Positions 1-8,745 of a stretch of DNA of 64,000 nucleotides are shown one piece after another. This DNA comes from Rhodobiaceae bacterium (GTDB taxonomy: Bacteria; Pseudomonadota; Alphaproteobacteria; Rhizobiales; TMED25): contig PAHC01000011.1 of NCBI GenBank assembly GCA_002704755.1, positions 90,033-154,032 of the forward strand, in the 5' to 3' direction. Both the position numbers and the translations under genes were made by a program. The notes below the pieces were generated by a model. The model saw only the letters and a list, made by a program, of their open reading frames with translations. It was not told the origin of the DNA and searched no databases. Each line of letters begins with the position of its first letter. The stretch's first letter is position 1.

Positions 1-1214
1 AAAATAACGGACTGGGTATATTTGTTTTTAAATTGTATTCCCATTGCAACTGCAGTGTGAGGATCTATAACTTCGTCATATTCTAAATATACTTTTCTAA
101 TTATATCTAATGTCTCAGAATCATCTAAAGATCCAGCTCCAAAAGAAGCTCTAAATTGAGTCAATTGATTATTATCTAATTTAAATCTATTGTGATTAGC
201 AAGATCTGACATTTTTTCACAAACTATTTTTGACTTTCTACCAACTAAATCAAATAGTAACCTTTCAAAATTACTTGAAATCTGTATATCCATAGAAGGT
301 GAAATTGTAGGAATAACTCCAGAAATCGCATAGTCACCTGATTTAAAACATTCCTCTAAGATATTATTTTTATTTGTAGCGACAACTAACTGATTAATAT
401 TTAAACCCATCTTTTTTGCAATATATCCCGCAAAAATATCACCAAAATTACCAGTTGGTACAATAAAATTTATTTTACTAGATTTATCATTAAGCTGACT
501 GAAAGCTGAAAAATAATACATTATCTGAATCATTATTCTTGCCCAGTTTATTGAATTAACAGCAGTTAGTTGGACACTATCTGATAGTTTTTTATCTTTA
601 AATAGAGCTTTTACAATATTCTGACAATCATCAAATGTGCCATCAATCGAAATAACATGTACATTGCTAGCTGTATTTGTTGTCATGAATCTTCTTTGAA
701 CTTCTGATATCCTATTTTGTGGGAACAAAACATACAAATCAATGTTATTTTTATTTGCAAAAGCTGATACAGCGGCGCCACCTGTATCACCCGAAGTTGC
801 ACAAATTATAGATGCCCTTTTTTTATTTCTATCTAATACATCTTCTATCATCCTTGATAATAACTGCATAGCTAGGTCTTTGAAAGCTAGTGTAGGACCA
901 TGATGAAGTTCTAGAATAGATATTCTATCATCAATAATTTTTAATGGTGTCACTCTCCTATCTCTAAAGTTAGAATAGGACTCATCAATCATTTGTGATA
1001 GTTTTGTGACTTCAAATGTGTCTCCAGCAAAAAGCTTGACAATTTCAAAGGTAATATTTTTATAGTCTTTAGAGAGTAGCTCTATAATTAGATTTTCATC
1101 CAGTTCAGGAATATACTCAGGTATGAAGAGCCCACCATCATCAGCAAGACCTTTTAGAAGAATATCTTCAAAAGAAAACTTATGCTTTTGATCACGTGTA
1201 CTGATATATTGCAT
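1..1214 (-). CDS. thrC: Threonine synthase (3' end cut by window edge)
   Basis: Last step of threonine biosynthesis: PLP-dependent conversion of O-phosphohomoserine to threonine in the cytoplasm. About 404 residues are visible; the C-terminus runs off the left edge. The N-terminus begins MQYISTRDQKHKFSF and carries the usual LADDGGLF-IP segment. The PLP lysine lies in HHGPTLAFKD (about K112), followed by the ATSGDTGGAA phosphate-binding loop and PTGNFGDIFAGYIA. The ATG lies one base after the surf1 stop, so it is the distal gene of the cytochrome oxidase operon, a placement common in alphaproteobacteria. Identification is secure. Confidence 0.95.
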   Translation of the reverse strand, partial: MQYISTRDQKHKFSFEDILLKGLADDGGLFIPEYIPELDENLIIELLSKDYKNITFEIVKLFAGDTFEVTKLSQMIDESYSNFRDRRVTPLKIIDDRISILELHHGPTLAFKDLAMQLLSRMIEDVLDRNKKRASIICATSGDTGGAAVSAFANKNNIDLYVLFPQNRISEVQRRFMTTNTASNVHVISIDGTFDDCQNIVKALFKDKKLSDSVQLTAVNSINWARIMIQIMYYFSAFSQLNDKSSKINFIVPTGNFGDIFAGYIAKKMGLNINQLVVATNKNNILEECFKSGDYAISGVIPTISPSMDIQISSNFERLLFDLVGRKSKIVCEKMSDLANHNRFKLDNNQLTQFRASFGAGSLDDSETLDIIRKVYLEYDEVIDPHTAVAMGIQFKNKYTQSVI

Positions 1215-1215
1215 T

Positions 1216-1947
1216 TTAACGTATCTCTCTTCTACTTATTATTAATGAATATAAATATATAAATAACAATACTGTTGCAAGACTATACCATGTAATTGCA
1301 TATGATAGATGATTATCAGAGAAAGTTAATTTTGTTTCATTCGATTGAGGTAAGCTAATGCTTGTATCAATTAAATCAATATAAAAAATTGTTTTTATTT
1401 CAATTCCAAAAATTTTACTTAGATCCTCTTTATTAAATAAATACGTAATTTTCTCTGTGAAATCTGCTTCAGGAGTAAATATATTATTTTTCTCAAATCT
1501 TTTTATATATCCTTCAATTGACACGTTATTAGTTATATCATTGTATTTTAGATAATTACTATTGTTTGGTTGTGGAACAAACCCTCTATTTACAATTAAC
1601 ACGTCATTATCTTTAACTAGAAAAGGAGTTAATATCCAGTATCCAGCTCCACCAAATTCTCCTCTTGGGTTTGATAAGTTGGCAAAAACACGTGCCTCTA
1701 ATCCATTCATGTAACTACCTTCAATGCTTACTTTCCTGTATAACCAATCGTTTAAATTTTCTGCTGTAATTTCCATATTATCTAACAAGATAGTTTCGTA
1801 GCTGGTTCGCTTGATTTGGTCTAATAATTCAGCTTTCTGTTCTTTACGATCTAATTGCCATGACCCAAGGCAAATCAGTATAACAAATGTAAATATTACA
1901 AAAAGGTTTAATATTAATAACTTAAGTTTGCTCATTCTACATTTCAT
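1216..1947 (-). CDS. surf1: SURF1 family cytochrome oxidase assembly protein
   Basis: Membrane protein that helps insert heme a into subunit I of aa3-type oxidase. 243 residues with the family layout: an N-terminal membrane segment ending CLGSWQLDRK (about 11-35), a periplasmic domain with the conserved NRGFVP motif, and a C-terminal membrane helix (about 215-235) preceded by HLSYAITWYSLA. Two starts are possible: ATG at 1947, overlapping the DUF983 stop by 11 bases, or ATG at 1935 (MSKLKLL), just after that stop. Neither has a clear ribosome binding site. It lies between the DUF983 gene and thrC in the cox operon. Confidence 0.92.
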   Translation of the reverse strand: MKCRMSKLKLLILNLFVIFTFVILICLGSWQLDRKEQKAELLDQIKRTSYETILLDNMEITAENLNDWLYRKVSIEGSYMNGLEARVFANLSNPRGEFGGAGYWILTPFLVKDNDVLIVNRGFVPQPNNSNYLKYNDITNNVSIEGYIKRFEKNNIFTPEADFTEKITYLFNKEDLSKIFGIEIKTIFYIDLIDTSISLPQSNETKLTFSDNHLSYAITWYSLATVLLFIYLYSLIISRREIR

Positions 1948-2302
1948 TAGATTTTTTTATTTCATATGCTGAGCATAAAAATAAACTCTTCACAGGTCGT
2001 TTAATCAGTAATGATAAGAGTATTGTCATTGGCACCCATATAATTAATTGTATAACTAAATCAGGTTTGTAATTAAATTCTGTGTATAATATACCACCCA
2101 TAACAATTACACCAACTATCAGAATAACAAAAAAAGTATCAGCATCGCCTAAATGATATCCAGAATAATCTTCTGAGCAGTTTTCACATTTTTTCTTTGT
2201 AATAAAAAGACTAGTAAATGTAGATGAGTTAACACAATTAGGACATAGTCCTAATATAACTATTTTATATAAACGTGAAAAATTACTTTTAAGCAAATAC
2301 AA
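1937..2302 (-). CDS. DUF983 zinc-ribbon membrane protein
   Basis: About 121 residues. An N-terminal zinc-ribbon-like pair, CPNC then CENC (about residues 20-42), precedes two hydrophobic segments (about 58-76 and 83-100), which is the DUF983 arrangement. The family is regularly found between coxC and surf1 in alphaproteobacterial oxidase operons and is presumed, not proven, to help oxidase assembly. The longest reading uses a TTG start at 2302; another TTG lies six bases downstream, so the exact start is uncertain. Its stop overlaps the longer surf1 start. Confidence 0.8.
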   Translation of the reverse strand: MYLLKSNFSRLYKIVILGLCPNCVNSSTFTSLFITKKKCENCSEDYSGYHLGDADTFFVILIVGVIVMGGILYTEFNYKPDLVIQLIIWVPMTILLSLLIKRPVKSLFLCSAYEIKKSNEM

Positions 2303-2325
2303 TTAATCTTAGCAAATATTTATTA

Positions 2326-3159
2326 TTAATGAGGGATAATATCTCCAGCTCCCCAAACATATATAGCAGCAAACAGGAAGAGCCAGACTACATCAACGAA
2401 ATGCCAATACCAAGCAGCCGCTTCAAATCCAAAATGGTTATCTTTCTTGAAATGTCCCGCACCTACGCGCAATGTGCATACAATTAGGAATATAGTCCCT
2501 ACGAGCACATGAAAACCATGGAATCCAGTAGCCATGAAAAAAGTTGCTCCATATATATGACCACTAAAATCAAATGCTGCATGACTATATTCATAGGCTT
2601 GTACGCATGTAAAGATTGCACCTAAAGCAACTGTTAATAATAAGCCAAGCCTCAGTCCTTTACGATCATCGTGAAGTAATGAGTGATGTGCCCATGTTAC
2701 AGCAGTACCAGATGTTAGAAGTATTAATGTATTTAATAATGGTAGATGCCAAGGATCAAAAGTTGCGATCTGGTCTGGTGGCCAATGTCCACCTGTTAAA
2801 TCAGTTCTTAGATACTGTTGAACTTCCCCTGCATATAATGAAGCATCAAAGTATGACCAGAACCACGCAACAAAAAACATTACCTCGGAGGCAATGAACA
2901 TAATCATACCATATCTAAGGTGTAATTGAACGACTGGAGTATGATCACCTTTATGAGCTTCCTTGATCACCTCTCTCCACCAACCGTACATTGTATAAAG
3001 AACTGCTAAGAGACCTAAAATTAGAAGCCAATAACTATCTTGATGAAAATATAAAACAGCTCCGATTGCGGTAATGAAAGCTGAAATAGCTCCAATTGCA
3101 GGCCACGGGCTTGGATCAACTAGATGATAGTCATGATTTTTTGTATGGGTTTCACTCAT
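2326..3159 (-). CDS. coxC: Cytochrome c oxidase subunit III
   Basis: Core subunit III of aa3-type cytochrome c oxidase in the inner membrane. 277 residues, the usual length, with about seven membrane helices. Hallmarks are the N-terminal HLVDPSPWP, the GWWREVIKEAHKGDHT loop, the SEVMFFVAWFWSYF helix containing the conserved glutamate, and a C-terminal AAAWYWHFVDVVWLFLF helix. The start MSETHTKNHDYH is preceded by a purine-rich GAGAG. It sits downstream of ctaG in the operon. Very secure. Confidence 0.97.
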   Translation of the reverse strand: MSETHTKNHDYHLVDPSPWPAIGAISAFITAIGAVLYFHQDSYWLLILGLLAVLYTMYGWWREVIKEAHKGDHTPVVQLHLRYGMIMFIASEVMFFVAWFWSYFDASLYAGEVQQYLRTDLTGGHWPPDQIATFDPWHLPLLNTLILLTSGTAVTWAHHSLLHDDRKGLRLGLLLTVALGAIFTCVQAYEYSHAAFDFSGHIYGATFFMATGFHGFHVLVGTIFLIVCTLRVGAGHFKKDNHFGFEAAAWYWHFVDVVWLFLFAAIYVWGAGDIIPH

Positions 3160-3223
3160 AATTGTTGTCTCTCAATACGTGAATAGTTTCATTAAATTTT
3201 GCCCTATTATATACATAATTTTT

Positions 3224-3748
3224 TCACAATAAATCCTTATTTTTAAAAAAAGTATAAGAAATAGTAATTGTATCAACATCTTTTAATTCCTTATCACGAT
3301 CAATTGAAGGGTCTATGAAAAAAGTTAAAGGCATATTAATTTCTTCTTCAGATTTTAGTTCTTGGCCGGTAAAACAGAAACATTCTACTTTGAGAATATA
3401 TGCAGCTGCTTCGGCTGGAATCACATTATATGTAGCCACTCCATTCGTACTAAAATTTGATAAGTTTTTTGCTTCGTAATAAGTGAAGATGTTATCTCCT
3501 GTTTTAATTTTATCGGATATTTTTTCTGGGGTTACTGACCAATTTAGATCTGAGGATATATTAGTGTCATAGCGAATAATAAATTCACGATCACCAATCT
3601 CAGATGATACATTAATTACACTTGGTGTTCCTTTATATCCTGTAATTTTACAAAATAATTCATATAATGGGACTGCTGCGAGTGATAATCCTCCCATAAA
3701 CAAGATAATCGATAAACATAGGACTAATATTTTTTTATTATTATTCAT
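3224..3748 (-). CDS. ctaG: Cytochrome c oxidase assembly protein CtaG/Cox11
   Basis: Membrane-anchored periplasmic copper chaperone that delivers Cu to the CuB site of subunit I. 174 residues: short cytoplasmic N-terminus, one membrane helix (about 7-27), then an immunoglobulin-like domain. The copper-binding CFCF motif is at about 123-126, with the family features PLYELFCKITGY after the helix and PLTFFIDP near the end. It lies 17 bases downstream of the small coxF-like gene and upstream of coxC. Confidence 0.95.
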   Translation of the reverse strand: MNNNKKILVLCLSIILFMGGLSLAAVPLYELFCKITGYKGTPSVINVSSEIGDREFIIRYDTNISSDLNWSVTPEKISDKIKTGDNIFTYYEAKNLSNFSTNGVATYNVIPAEAAAYILKVECFCFTGQELKSEEEINMPLTFFIDPSIDRDKELKDVDTITISYTFFKNKDLL

Positions 3749-3765
3749 TAAAATAGCTTGTTTAT

Positions 3766-3921
3766 CTAAGAGATATTAGAGATTAGTTGAAGAATTGTTG
3801 TCACAAAAAATATTACTACCAATAAGAATAAAATTATTGCAATTGCTTGTGATTTCTTTCTTCTATTAGAGAGAAATATATCTTTTTTAGTTTTATTATT
3901 ATTTAAATCATTATTACTCAT
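3766..3921 (-). CDS. Small single-helix CoxF-like protein of the cox operon
   Basis: A 51-residue gene found by translating the gap between ctaB and ctaG. A polar, basic N-terminus (about 1-25, with NRRKKSQ) is followed by one hydrophobic helix (about 26-46, AIAIILFLLVVIFFVTTIL). Its ATG overlaps the ctaB stop as ATGA, strong evidence of translational coupling. Alphaproteobacterial oxidase operons commonly have a tiny single-helix gene at this position, often called coxF and of unproven function. The assignment rests on position, size and topology; the sequence is too short for more. Confidence 0.75.
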   Translation of the reverse strand: MSNNDLNNNKTKKDIFLSNRRKKSQAIAIILFLLVVIFFVTTILQLISNIS

Positions 3922-4826
3922 AGAAAATTTACCCCCCCAAGATAAGACTTATACATATGGTCAATTAGAAATAAGATATAAATTAAAAACAGATATAATA
4001 TTGAATACAAAAATAATCTTTTTGAGTGTTTTTTTAGCTTTCGATCATCGCTTGATTTATATAATTGAAGAGCAATAATTATAAAGACAAGACTTAAAAT
4101 AATTGCTGGTATTAGAAACAAAATTGAGACCATTCCAATGTAATATGGTGCAATGACGGAAATTGACATGACAATTGAATAATAAACAATTTGACGTTTT
4201 GTATAATCGTTACCTACTACATTTGGCATCATAGGAATATTAGCTTTTTCATAATCCCTTGATGTAACAATAGCGAGAGCCCAAAAATGTGGTGGAGTCC
4301 ATAAAAAAATTATAAAAAATAAGATAAGAGGCTCGATCGCGATTGGTGCACCAGTTGATAACCAACCAATTATTGGTGGGAAAGCACCTGCAGCCCCTCC
4401 TATTACTATATTTTGCATAGTTCTTCTTTTCAACCACATTGTATATATGACTGCATAAAAGAATATCGTGAAGGCTAAGAGAAATGAGGCGCTCCAGTTG
4501 ATCAGTATGCCCATAATAACTACTGATCCAGCAGATATTACCATTCCATAGGTAAGTGCTTCATTTTTGTTGATGTTGCCTGCTGGAATGGGCCTATTAA
4601 TTGTCCTCTTCATTAATCTATCAATATCAGAGTCATACCACATATTGAGAACACCGGATGCCCCAGCACCAATTGCAATACAAAGTATTGAAATTAATGC
4701 TATAAATGGATGAATTTTAACTGGTGATAGGACTAAACCAACAAAACTTGTAAATATCACAAGTGACATTACTCTTGGTTTCATCAGATTATAAAAATCA
4801 CGTACACTACTGGAGGTATATTCCAT
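3918..4826 (-). CDS. ctaB: Protoheme IX farnesyltransferase (heme O synthase)
   Basis: Integral membrane prenyltransferase converting heme b to heme o for the oxidase. 302 residues with nine or so helices. The UbiA-superfamily aspartate motifs are NMWYDSDIDRLMKRT (about residues 62-76) and the second-loop TSRDYEKANIPMMP, along with the diagnostic TPPHFWALA. The start MEYTSSSVRDFYNLMKPRVMS is typical of the family. It sits between coxA and the small coxF-like gene, overlapping the latter by four bases (ATGA). Confidence 0.96.
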   Translation of the reverse strand: MEYTSSSVRDFYNLMKPRVMSLVIFTSFVGLVLSPVKIHPFIALISILCIAIGAGASGVLNMWYDSDIDRLMKRTINRPIPAGNINKNEALTYGMVISAGSVVIMGILINWSASFLLAFTIFFYAVIYTMWLKRRTMQNIVIGGAAGAFPPIIGWLSTGAPIAIEPLILFFIIFLWTPPHFWALAIVTSRDYEKANIPMMPNVVGNDYTKRQIVYYSIVMSISVIAPYYIGMVSILFLIPAIILSLVFIIIALQLYKSSDDRKLKKHSKRLFLYSILYLFLIYILFLIDHMYKSYLGGVNFL

Positions 4827-4862
4827 AATTAGCTTTACAACCTATTGAAAGGTTTTAAGAAA

Positions 4863-6527
4863 TTAATGTTCGGCATCCCTTGTAACAGTTGATACTTTTT
4901 GCATCGATGCATCCCCACCAATAAACGATCCAAAATCAACTGGTTCAGGAAGATCTTCAAACTGGTGAAATGGAGGTGGTGAAGACAATGTCCATTCTAG
5001 AGTTGAGACACCCTCACCCCAAGGGTTGTTTCCTGCTGGAACTTTCTTTGCAAACGCCAGATAAACTCCAAATAAGAAGACTAGTACTGCAAAGGAAGAA
5101 ATATAGGAGCCCATTGATGAAACAAAATTCCAACCAGCAAAGGCATCAGGATAATCAACATATCTTCTTGGCATACCTGCAAGACCTAAAAAATGCTGAG
5201 GGAAGAAAATCATATTAACACCTATAAATGTTAACCAGAAATGAGCTTTTCCAATTCTCTCAGAGATCATGTAACCAGATATCTTTGGGAACCAGTAATA
5301 CCATCCACCAAAAATCGCAAAGACAGCACCCATGGATAGCACATAATGGAAATGCGCTACAACATAGTATGTATCATGGAATGATCTATCTACCCCTGCA
5401 TTTGCAAGAACAACTCCAGTCACTCCTCCAATTGTGAATAAAAATATGAAACCAATGGCCCACAACATTGGAGTTTTGTATTCAATTGAACCACCCCACA
5501 TTGTTGCTATCCAAGAAAATATTTTAATACCAGTTGGAACAGCGATTATCATTGTAGCAGCAACAAAATATGCTTGCGTATTCACACTTAATCCAACTGT
5601 ATACATGTGGTGAGCCCATACAATAAATCCTATAAGACCAATTGCGACCATTGCATAAGCCATTCCAAGATATCCAAATATAGGCTTTCGTGAGAAAGTT
5701 GATATAATATGACTTACAATGCCAAAACCTGGGAGAATTAATATATATACCTCAGGATGCCCAAAAAACCAAAATAGATGTTGAAATAATATTGGATCTC
5801 CACCACCGGCAGGATCAAAAAAAGTAGTACCGAAATTTCTGTCTGTTAGTAGCATAGTTATAGCACCAGCTAGGACTGGAAGTGATAGTAAAAGCAGAAA
5901 AGCTGTTACCAATACAGACCATACAAATAATGGCATTTTGTGTATTGTCATGCCTGGAGTTCTCATATTCAAAATAGTAGTTATAAAGTTGATTGCTCCA
6001 AGAATTGATGAGGCTCCTGCAATATGGAGTGACAAGATTGCTAAGTCCATAGCAGGCCCAGGCTGCCCTATTGTTGATAATGGAGGATACATTGTCCATC
6101 CACCCCCAACACCATTTGCCCCAGGTGGCCCAGGTACAAACATCGAAATCACAAGTAAGGCTAGGGCTGGCGGCAATAACCAAAAGGATATGTTGTTCAT
6201 CCTTGGAAAGGCCATGTCAGGTGCCCCGATCATCAAAGGTACAAACCAATTACCAAAACCACCAATCATGGCAGGCATAACCATAAAGAATATCATTATT
6301 AGTCCATGCCCTGTAGTAAAAACATTATAGACATGAGGATCACCAAATATTTGTAAACCAGGTGACTGAAGTTCCAGTCTCATAAACAATGATAATACCC
6401 CACCAACTATACCACTGACGATAGCAAATATCAGATACATAGTTCCAATATCTTTGTGGTTTGTTGAGTACACCCAGCGTTTCCAGCCTGTTGGATTTGA
6501 ATGATGAACTGCTGCTTCAGTTGCCAT
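4863..6527 (-). CDS. coxA: Cytochrome c oxidase subunit I
   Basis: Catalytic heme-copper subunit of aa3-type oxidase. 554 residues, 12 membrane helices. Metal ligands are visible in TTGHGLIMIFF (heme a), FFGHPEVYI (CuB and the cross-linked His-Tyr), WAHHMYTVG (CuB) and VVAHFHYVLS (hemes a3 and a). The GHPEVYI glutamate and the K-channel region point to an A-type oxidase. The ATG follows an AGAGG ribosome binding site. It is preceded by coxB and followed by ctaB. Several open frames antisense to it are shadows. Confidence 0.98.
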   Translation of the reverse strand: MATEAAVHHSNPTGWKRWVYSTNHKDIGTMYLIFAIVSGIVGGVLSLFMRLELQSPGLQIFGDPHVYNVFTTGHGLIMIFFMVMPAMIGGFGNWFVPLMIGAPDMAFPRMNNISFWLLPPALALLVISMFVPGPPGANGVGGGWTMYPPLSTIGQPGPAMDLAILSLHIAGASSILGAINFITTILNMRTPGMTIHKMPLFVWSVLVTAFLLLLSLPVLAGAITMLLTDRNFGTTFFDPAGGGDPILFQHLFWFFGHPEVYILILPGFGIVSHIISTFSRKPIFGYLGMAYAMVAIGLIGFIVWAHHMYTVGLSVNTQAYFVAATMIIAVPTGIKIFSWIATMWGGSIEYKTPMLWAIGFIFLFTIGGVTGVVLANAGVDRSFHDTYYVVAHFHYVLSMGAVFAIFGGWYYWFPKISGYMISERIGKAHFWLTFIGVNMIFFPQHFLGLAGMPRRYVDYPDAFAGWNFVSSMGSYISSFAVLVFLFGVYLAFAKKVPAGNNPWGEGVSTLEWTLSSPPPFHQFEDLPEPVDFGSFIGGDASMQKVSTVTRDAEH

Positions 6528-6542
6528 AGTTTGCCTCTTTTA

Positions 6543-7412
6543 TTACTTAATTAATTTAACCAATTCTATATTATTGATATTCTTTATTTTGCTAGCAAAT
6601 TCTTCTGATGCACCTGCTAACCAAGCTTGATAGTCTGCTTTTTCCATAACGTGAACCTCGATAGGCATGAATGCGTGTCGGACACCACAAAGTTCTGAAC
6701 ACATTCCATAGTAAATGCCAGGGTTATCTACTTTAAACCATGTTTCGTTCAACCTGCCAGGTATTGCATCCATTTTCACTCCAAATGAAGGAACTGCCCA
6801 ATTGTGTATTACGTCAGAGGATGTCACTTGCACTCTTACTACTGCGCCTGCAGGGACAACAAGTGGATTATCAACTGAAAGTAGCCTCAATTTTCCTTCA
6901 GTTAATTCATCTTCTTCGAGGGGAAGTGAGTCAAAGTACATACCATCATTATCAGGGTATTCGTATCCCCAATACCACTGATACCCAGTGGCTTTGATTG
7001 TTAAATCTGCATCAACAGGAATATCTTGTTGCGTGTATAATATTCTGAAAGAGGGTATTGCTATTATAATAAGAATAATGACTGGAACAACAGTCCATAT
7101 CACCTCGATAAGAGAATTATGAGTTGTTTTAGAAGGATTTGGGTTATTTTTCGCACTGAACCTGATCATTACATAAATTAATAATGCAGTTACAAACAAG
7201 GTAATTACAAGTATTATTGGAAATAGGAATGAATTGTGGAACCATGTAATATCAGCCATGTTTGGAGTTGCGGCATCCTGAAAAGTAAGTTGATAATCTT
7301 GAGGTATCCCTATATTTTCAGATGCGTGTGAAATTGTAGGGAGTAAAGACATAAATCCTAGCAGTGAAAACTGCAATTTTTGAAAAAATTTATTGTAAAT
7401 AGATCTAATCAT
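6543..7412 (-). CDS. coxB: Cytochrome c oxidase subunit II
   Basis: Subunit II carries the CuA centre that accepts electrons from cytochrome c. 289 residues: N-terminal signal-like segment ending near SHASE, two membrane helices (about 60-80 and 100-125), then a periplasmic cupredoxin domain. The CuA motif CSELCGVRHAFM (about 238-249) has both cysteines, the histidine and the methionine; the aromatic patch GYQWYWGYEYP is intact. No fused cytochrome c domain is present. It is the first gene of the operon; the promoter presumably lies in the 187-base divergent gap 7413-7599. Confidence 0.97.
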   Translation of the reverse strand: MIRSIYNKFFQKLQFSLLGFMSLLPTISHASENIGIPQDYQLTFQDAATPNMADITWFHNSFLFPIILVITLFVTALLIYVMIRFSAKNNPNPSKTTHNSLIEVIWTVVPVIILIIIAIPSFRILYTQQDIPVDADLTIKATGYQWYWGYEYPDNDGMYFDSLPLEEDELTEGKLRLLSVDNPLVVPAGAVVRVQVTSSDVIHNWAVPSFGVKMDAIPGRLNETWFKVDNPGIYYGMCSELCGVRHAFMPIEVHVMEKADYQAWLAGASEEFASKIKNINNIELVKLIK

Positions 7413-7599
7413 TAATATTTTATCCTGAATTGCGAATGCATATTTTTTAAAACAATATATTTATATAGAAATAATGTTTTTTGCACAAGTAATCAATATG
7501 TTAATCCTGTTATATTCATTAATTATATTTATTTTTCTTAACAATACGTTTTATAATTAATTGTGTATTAAAAATTCAACAATTTTTTGAAAAAAATTT

Positions 7600-8166
7600 A
7601 TGTATTACGGCAAGAAAATCTATATATTATTCATTTTTGCAATCTTTTTGCTTTCTTGTATTTTCCTGAAGAGCTCAAGCTCTCAGTCATATGAATTAAA
7701 TAAAAATTTAATCTACTTCCAAGATATATTTAAAGGTATTTTATTGGAAGATAGAGATAAATGGTCTGTAGTTTGCGAAGAAAATAATGAAAATAATTGT
7801 ATTCTTGCTCAATTTCTTGAAACAAAAGGGGATGCCATTCACATTGTATCACTTGTAAATATAATTACTGATGAGAGTGCCAATTACATACGAATAATCA
7901 TAAAAAAGATCTCAAATGAAGGGCAAATCCCAGGAGATGTTTATATCATATCAAAAGATAAAGAACTGATTTACAAAATTAAACAAACACAGTGCATCGA
8001 TGGACAGTGCGAATTTATTGAACAAATTACACCTGAGTTCATGTCCATGCTTCAAGATGATAATGATTTCATTATTGGAGTTTCGTTCCAAGATTTGGAT
8101 ATAAATATTGGAATTCTTGTCAGCGGCACAGAATTTGGCTATTTATACAGCAAAATAGAACAATAG
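7600..8166 (+). CDS. Invasion associated locus B (IalB)-like exported protein
   Basis: 188 residues. An N-terminal hydrophobic segment (about 6-24, followed by SSSSQS) looks like a signal peptide or anchor. The remainder resembles the IalB fold: DKWSVVCEENNENNCILAQ early on, then a paired-cysteine segment CIDGQCEF, as in the family's W-x-V-x-C start and C-x-x-x-C near the middle. IalB proteins are widespread in alphaproteobacteria, where they are periplasmic or outer-membrane associated with no settled biochemical role. It is transcribed divergently from coxB. Similarity is by pattern only. Confidence 0.65.
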   Translation: MYYGKKIYILFIFAIFLLSCIFLKSSSSQSYELNKNLIYFQDIFKGILLEDRDKWSVVCEENNENNCILAQFLETKGDAIHIVSLVNIITDESANYIRIIIKKISNEGQIPGDVYIISKDKELIYKIKQTQCIDGQCEFIEQITPEFMSMLQDDNDFIIGVSFQDLDINIGILVSGTEFGYLYSKIEQ

Positions 8167-8242
8167 TTAATGTCATTTGAATATTGTATTTTGTAGCAAA
8201 AATATATATTATTAACAGTGAAATTATTAGTCACTTTTAACC

Positions 8243-8743
8243 ATGAGGTCTCAAATGCATAAAATAATGGCAACTATCTTGTCAATAATTATACTAAATT
8301 TCAGCTTTATTCCGTATGCCACATCTAAAAGTTTGTGTGATGGTCCAGCTGGCGGCTTACTGTGTGGTGCTGGAATAGGTGGTGGTATTGGTTCTGCACT
8401 CGATGGTGAGGATGGTGCAAAAACAGGTGCAATCTTTGGAGGTTTAATGGGCTTAGCTGCTGGTATAAATGAAGCCGAGCAAAATAGAAATTACAGTGAA
8501 AATAGTGAACGCAATGTTATCATATCAAATGAATACCCTGCACTTTTAGTATATAACACACAAATAGCCCTTATCAGTATTGGTTATTATGTAGGTATGT
8601 ATGATGGATCATTCACTGATGAGACTAGTGATGCCATCAAGAGCTATCAGAAAGATAACAACCTAATTGTTAATGGAATACCAACTGAGGAATTGTACGA
8701 ACGTATTAAGCGAGATGTTGCAAAACTATATACTCAAGAATAA
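8243..8743 (+). CDS. Glycine-zipper protein with C-terminal peptidoglycan-binding-like domain
   Basis: 166 residues. The signal peptide is about 1-29 (ending PYATSKS), with ATGs at 8243 and 8255 both usable. A glycine-rich zipper (about 34-70: GGLLCGAGIGGGIGSA, then GAIFGGLMGLAAG) is typical of small outer-membrane-associated proteins. The C-terminal 65 residues (IGYYVGMYDGSFTDETSDAIKSYQ) match a PG_binding_1 repeat. Two cysteines flank the start of the zipper. It probably sits in the envelope and contacts murein. It ends three bases before the convergent efflux gene. Confidence 0.6.
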   Translation: MRSQMHKIMATILSIIILNFSFIPYATSKSLCDGPAGGLLCGAGIGGGIGSALDGEDGAKTGAIFGGLMGLAAGINEAEQNRNYSENSERNVIISNEYPALLVYNTQIALISIGYYVGMYDGSFTDETSDAIKSYQKDNNLIVNGIPTEELYERIKRDVAKLYTQE

Positions 8744-8745
8744 TA

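Noticed and set aside
5815..6330. Long open frames antisense to or out of frame with coxA
   Set aside because: They overlap a perfectly conserved coxA, have no ribosome binding site and no family resemblance; composition shadows.
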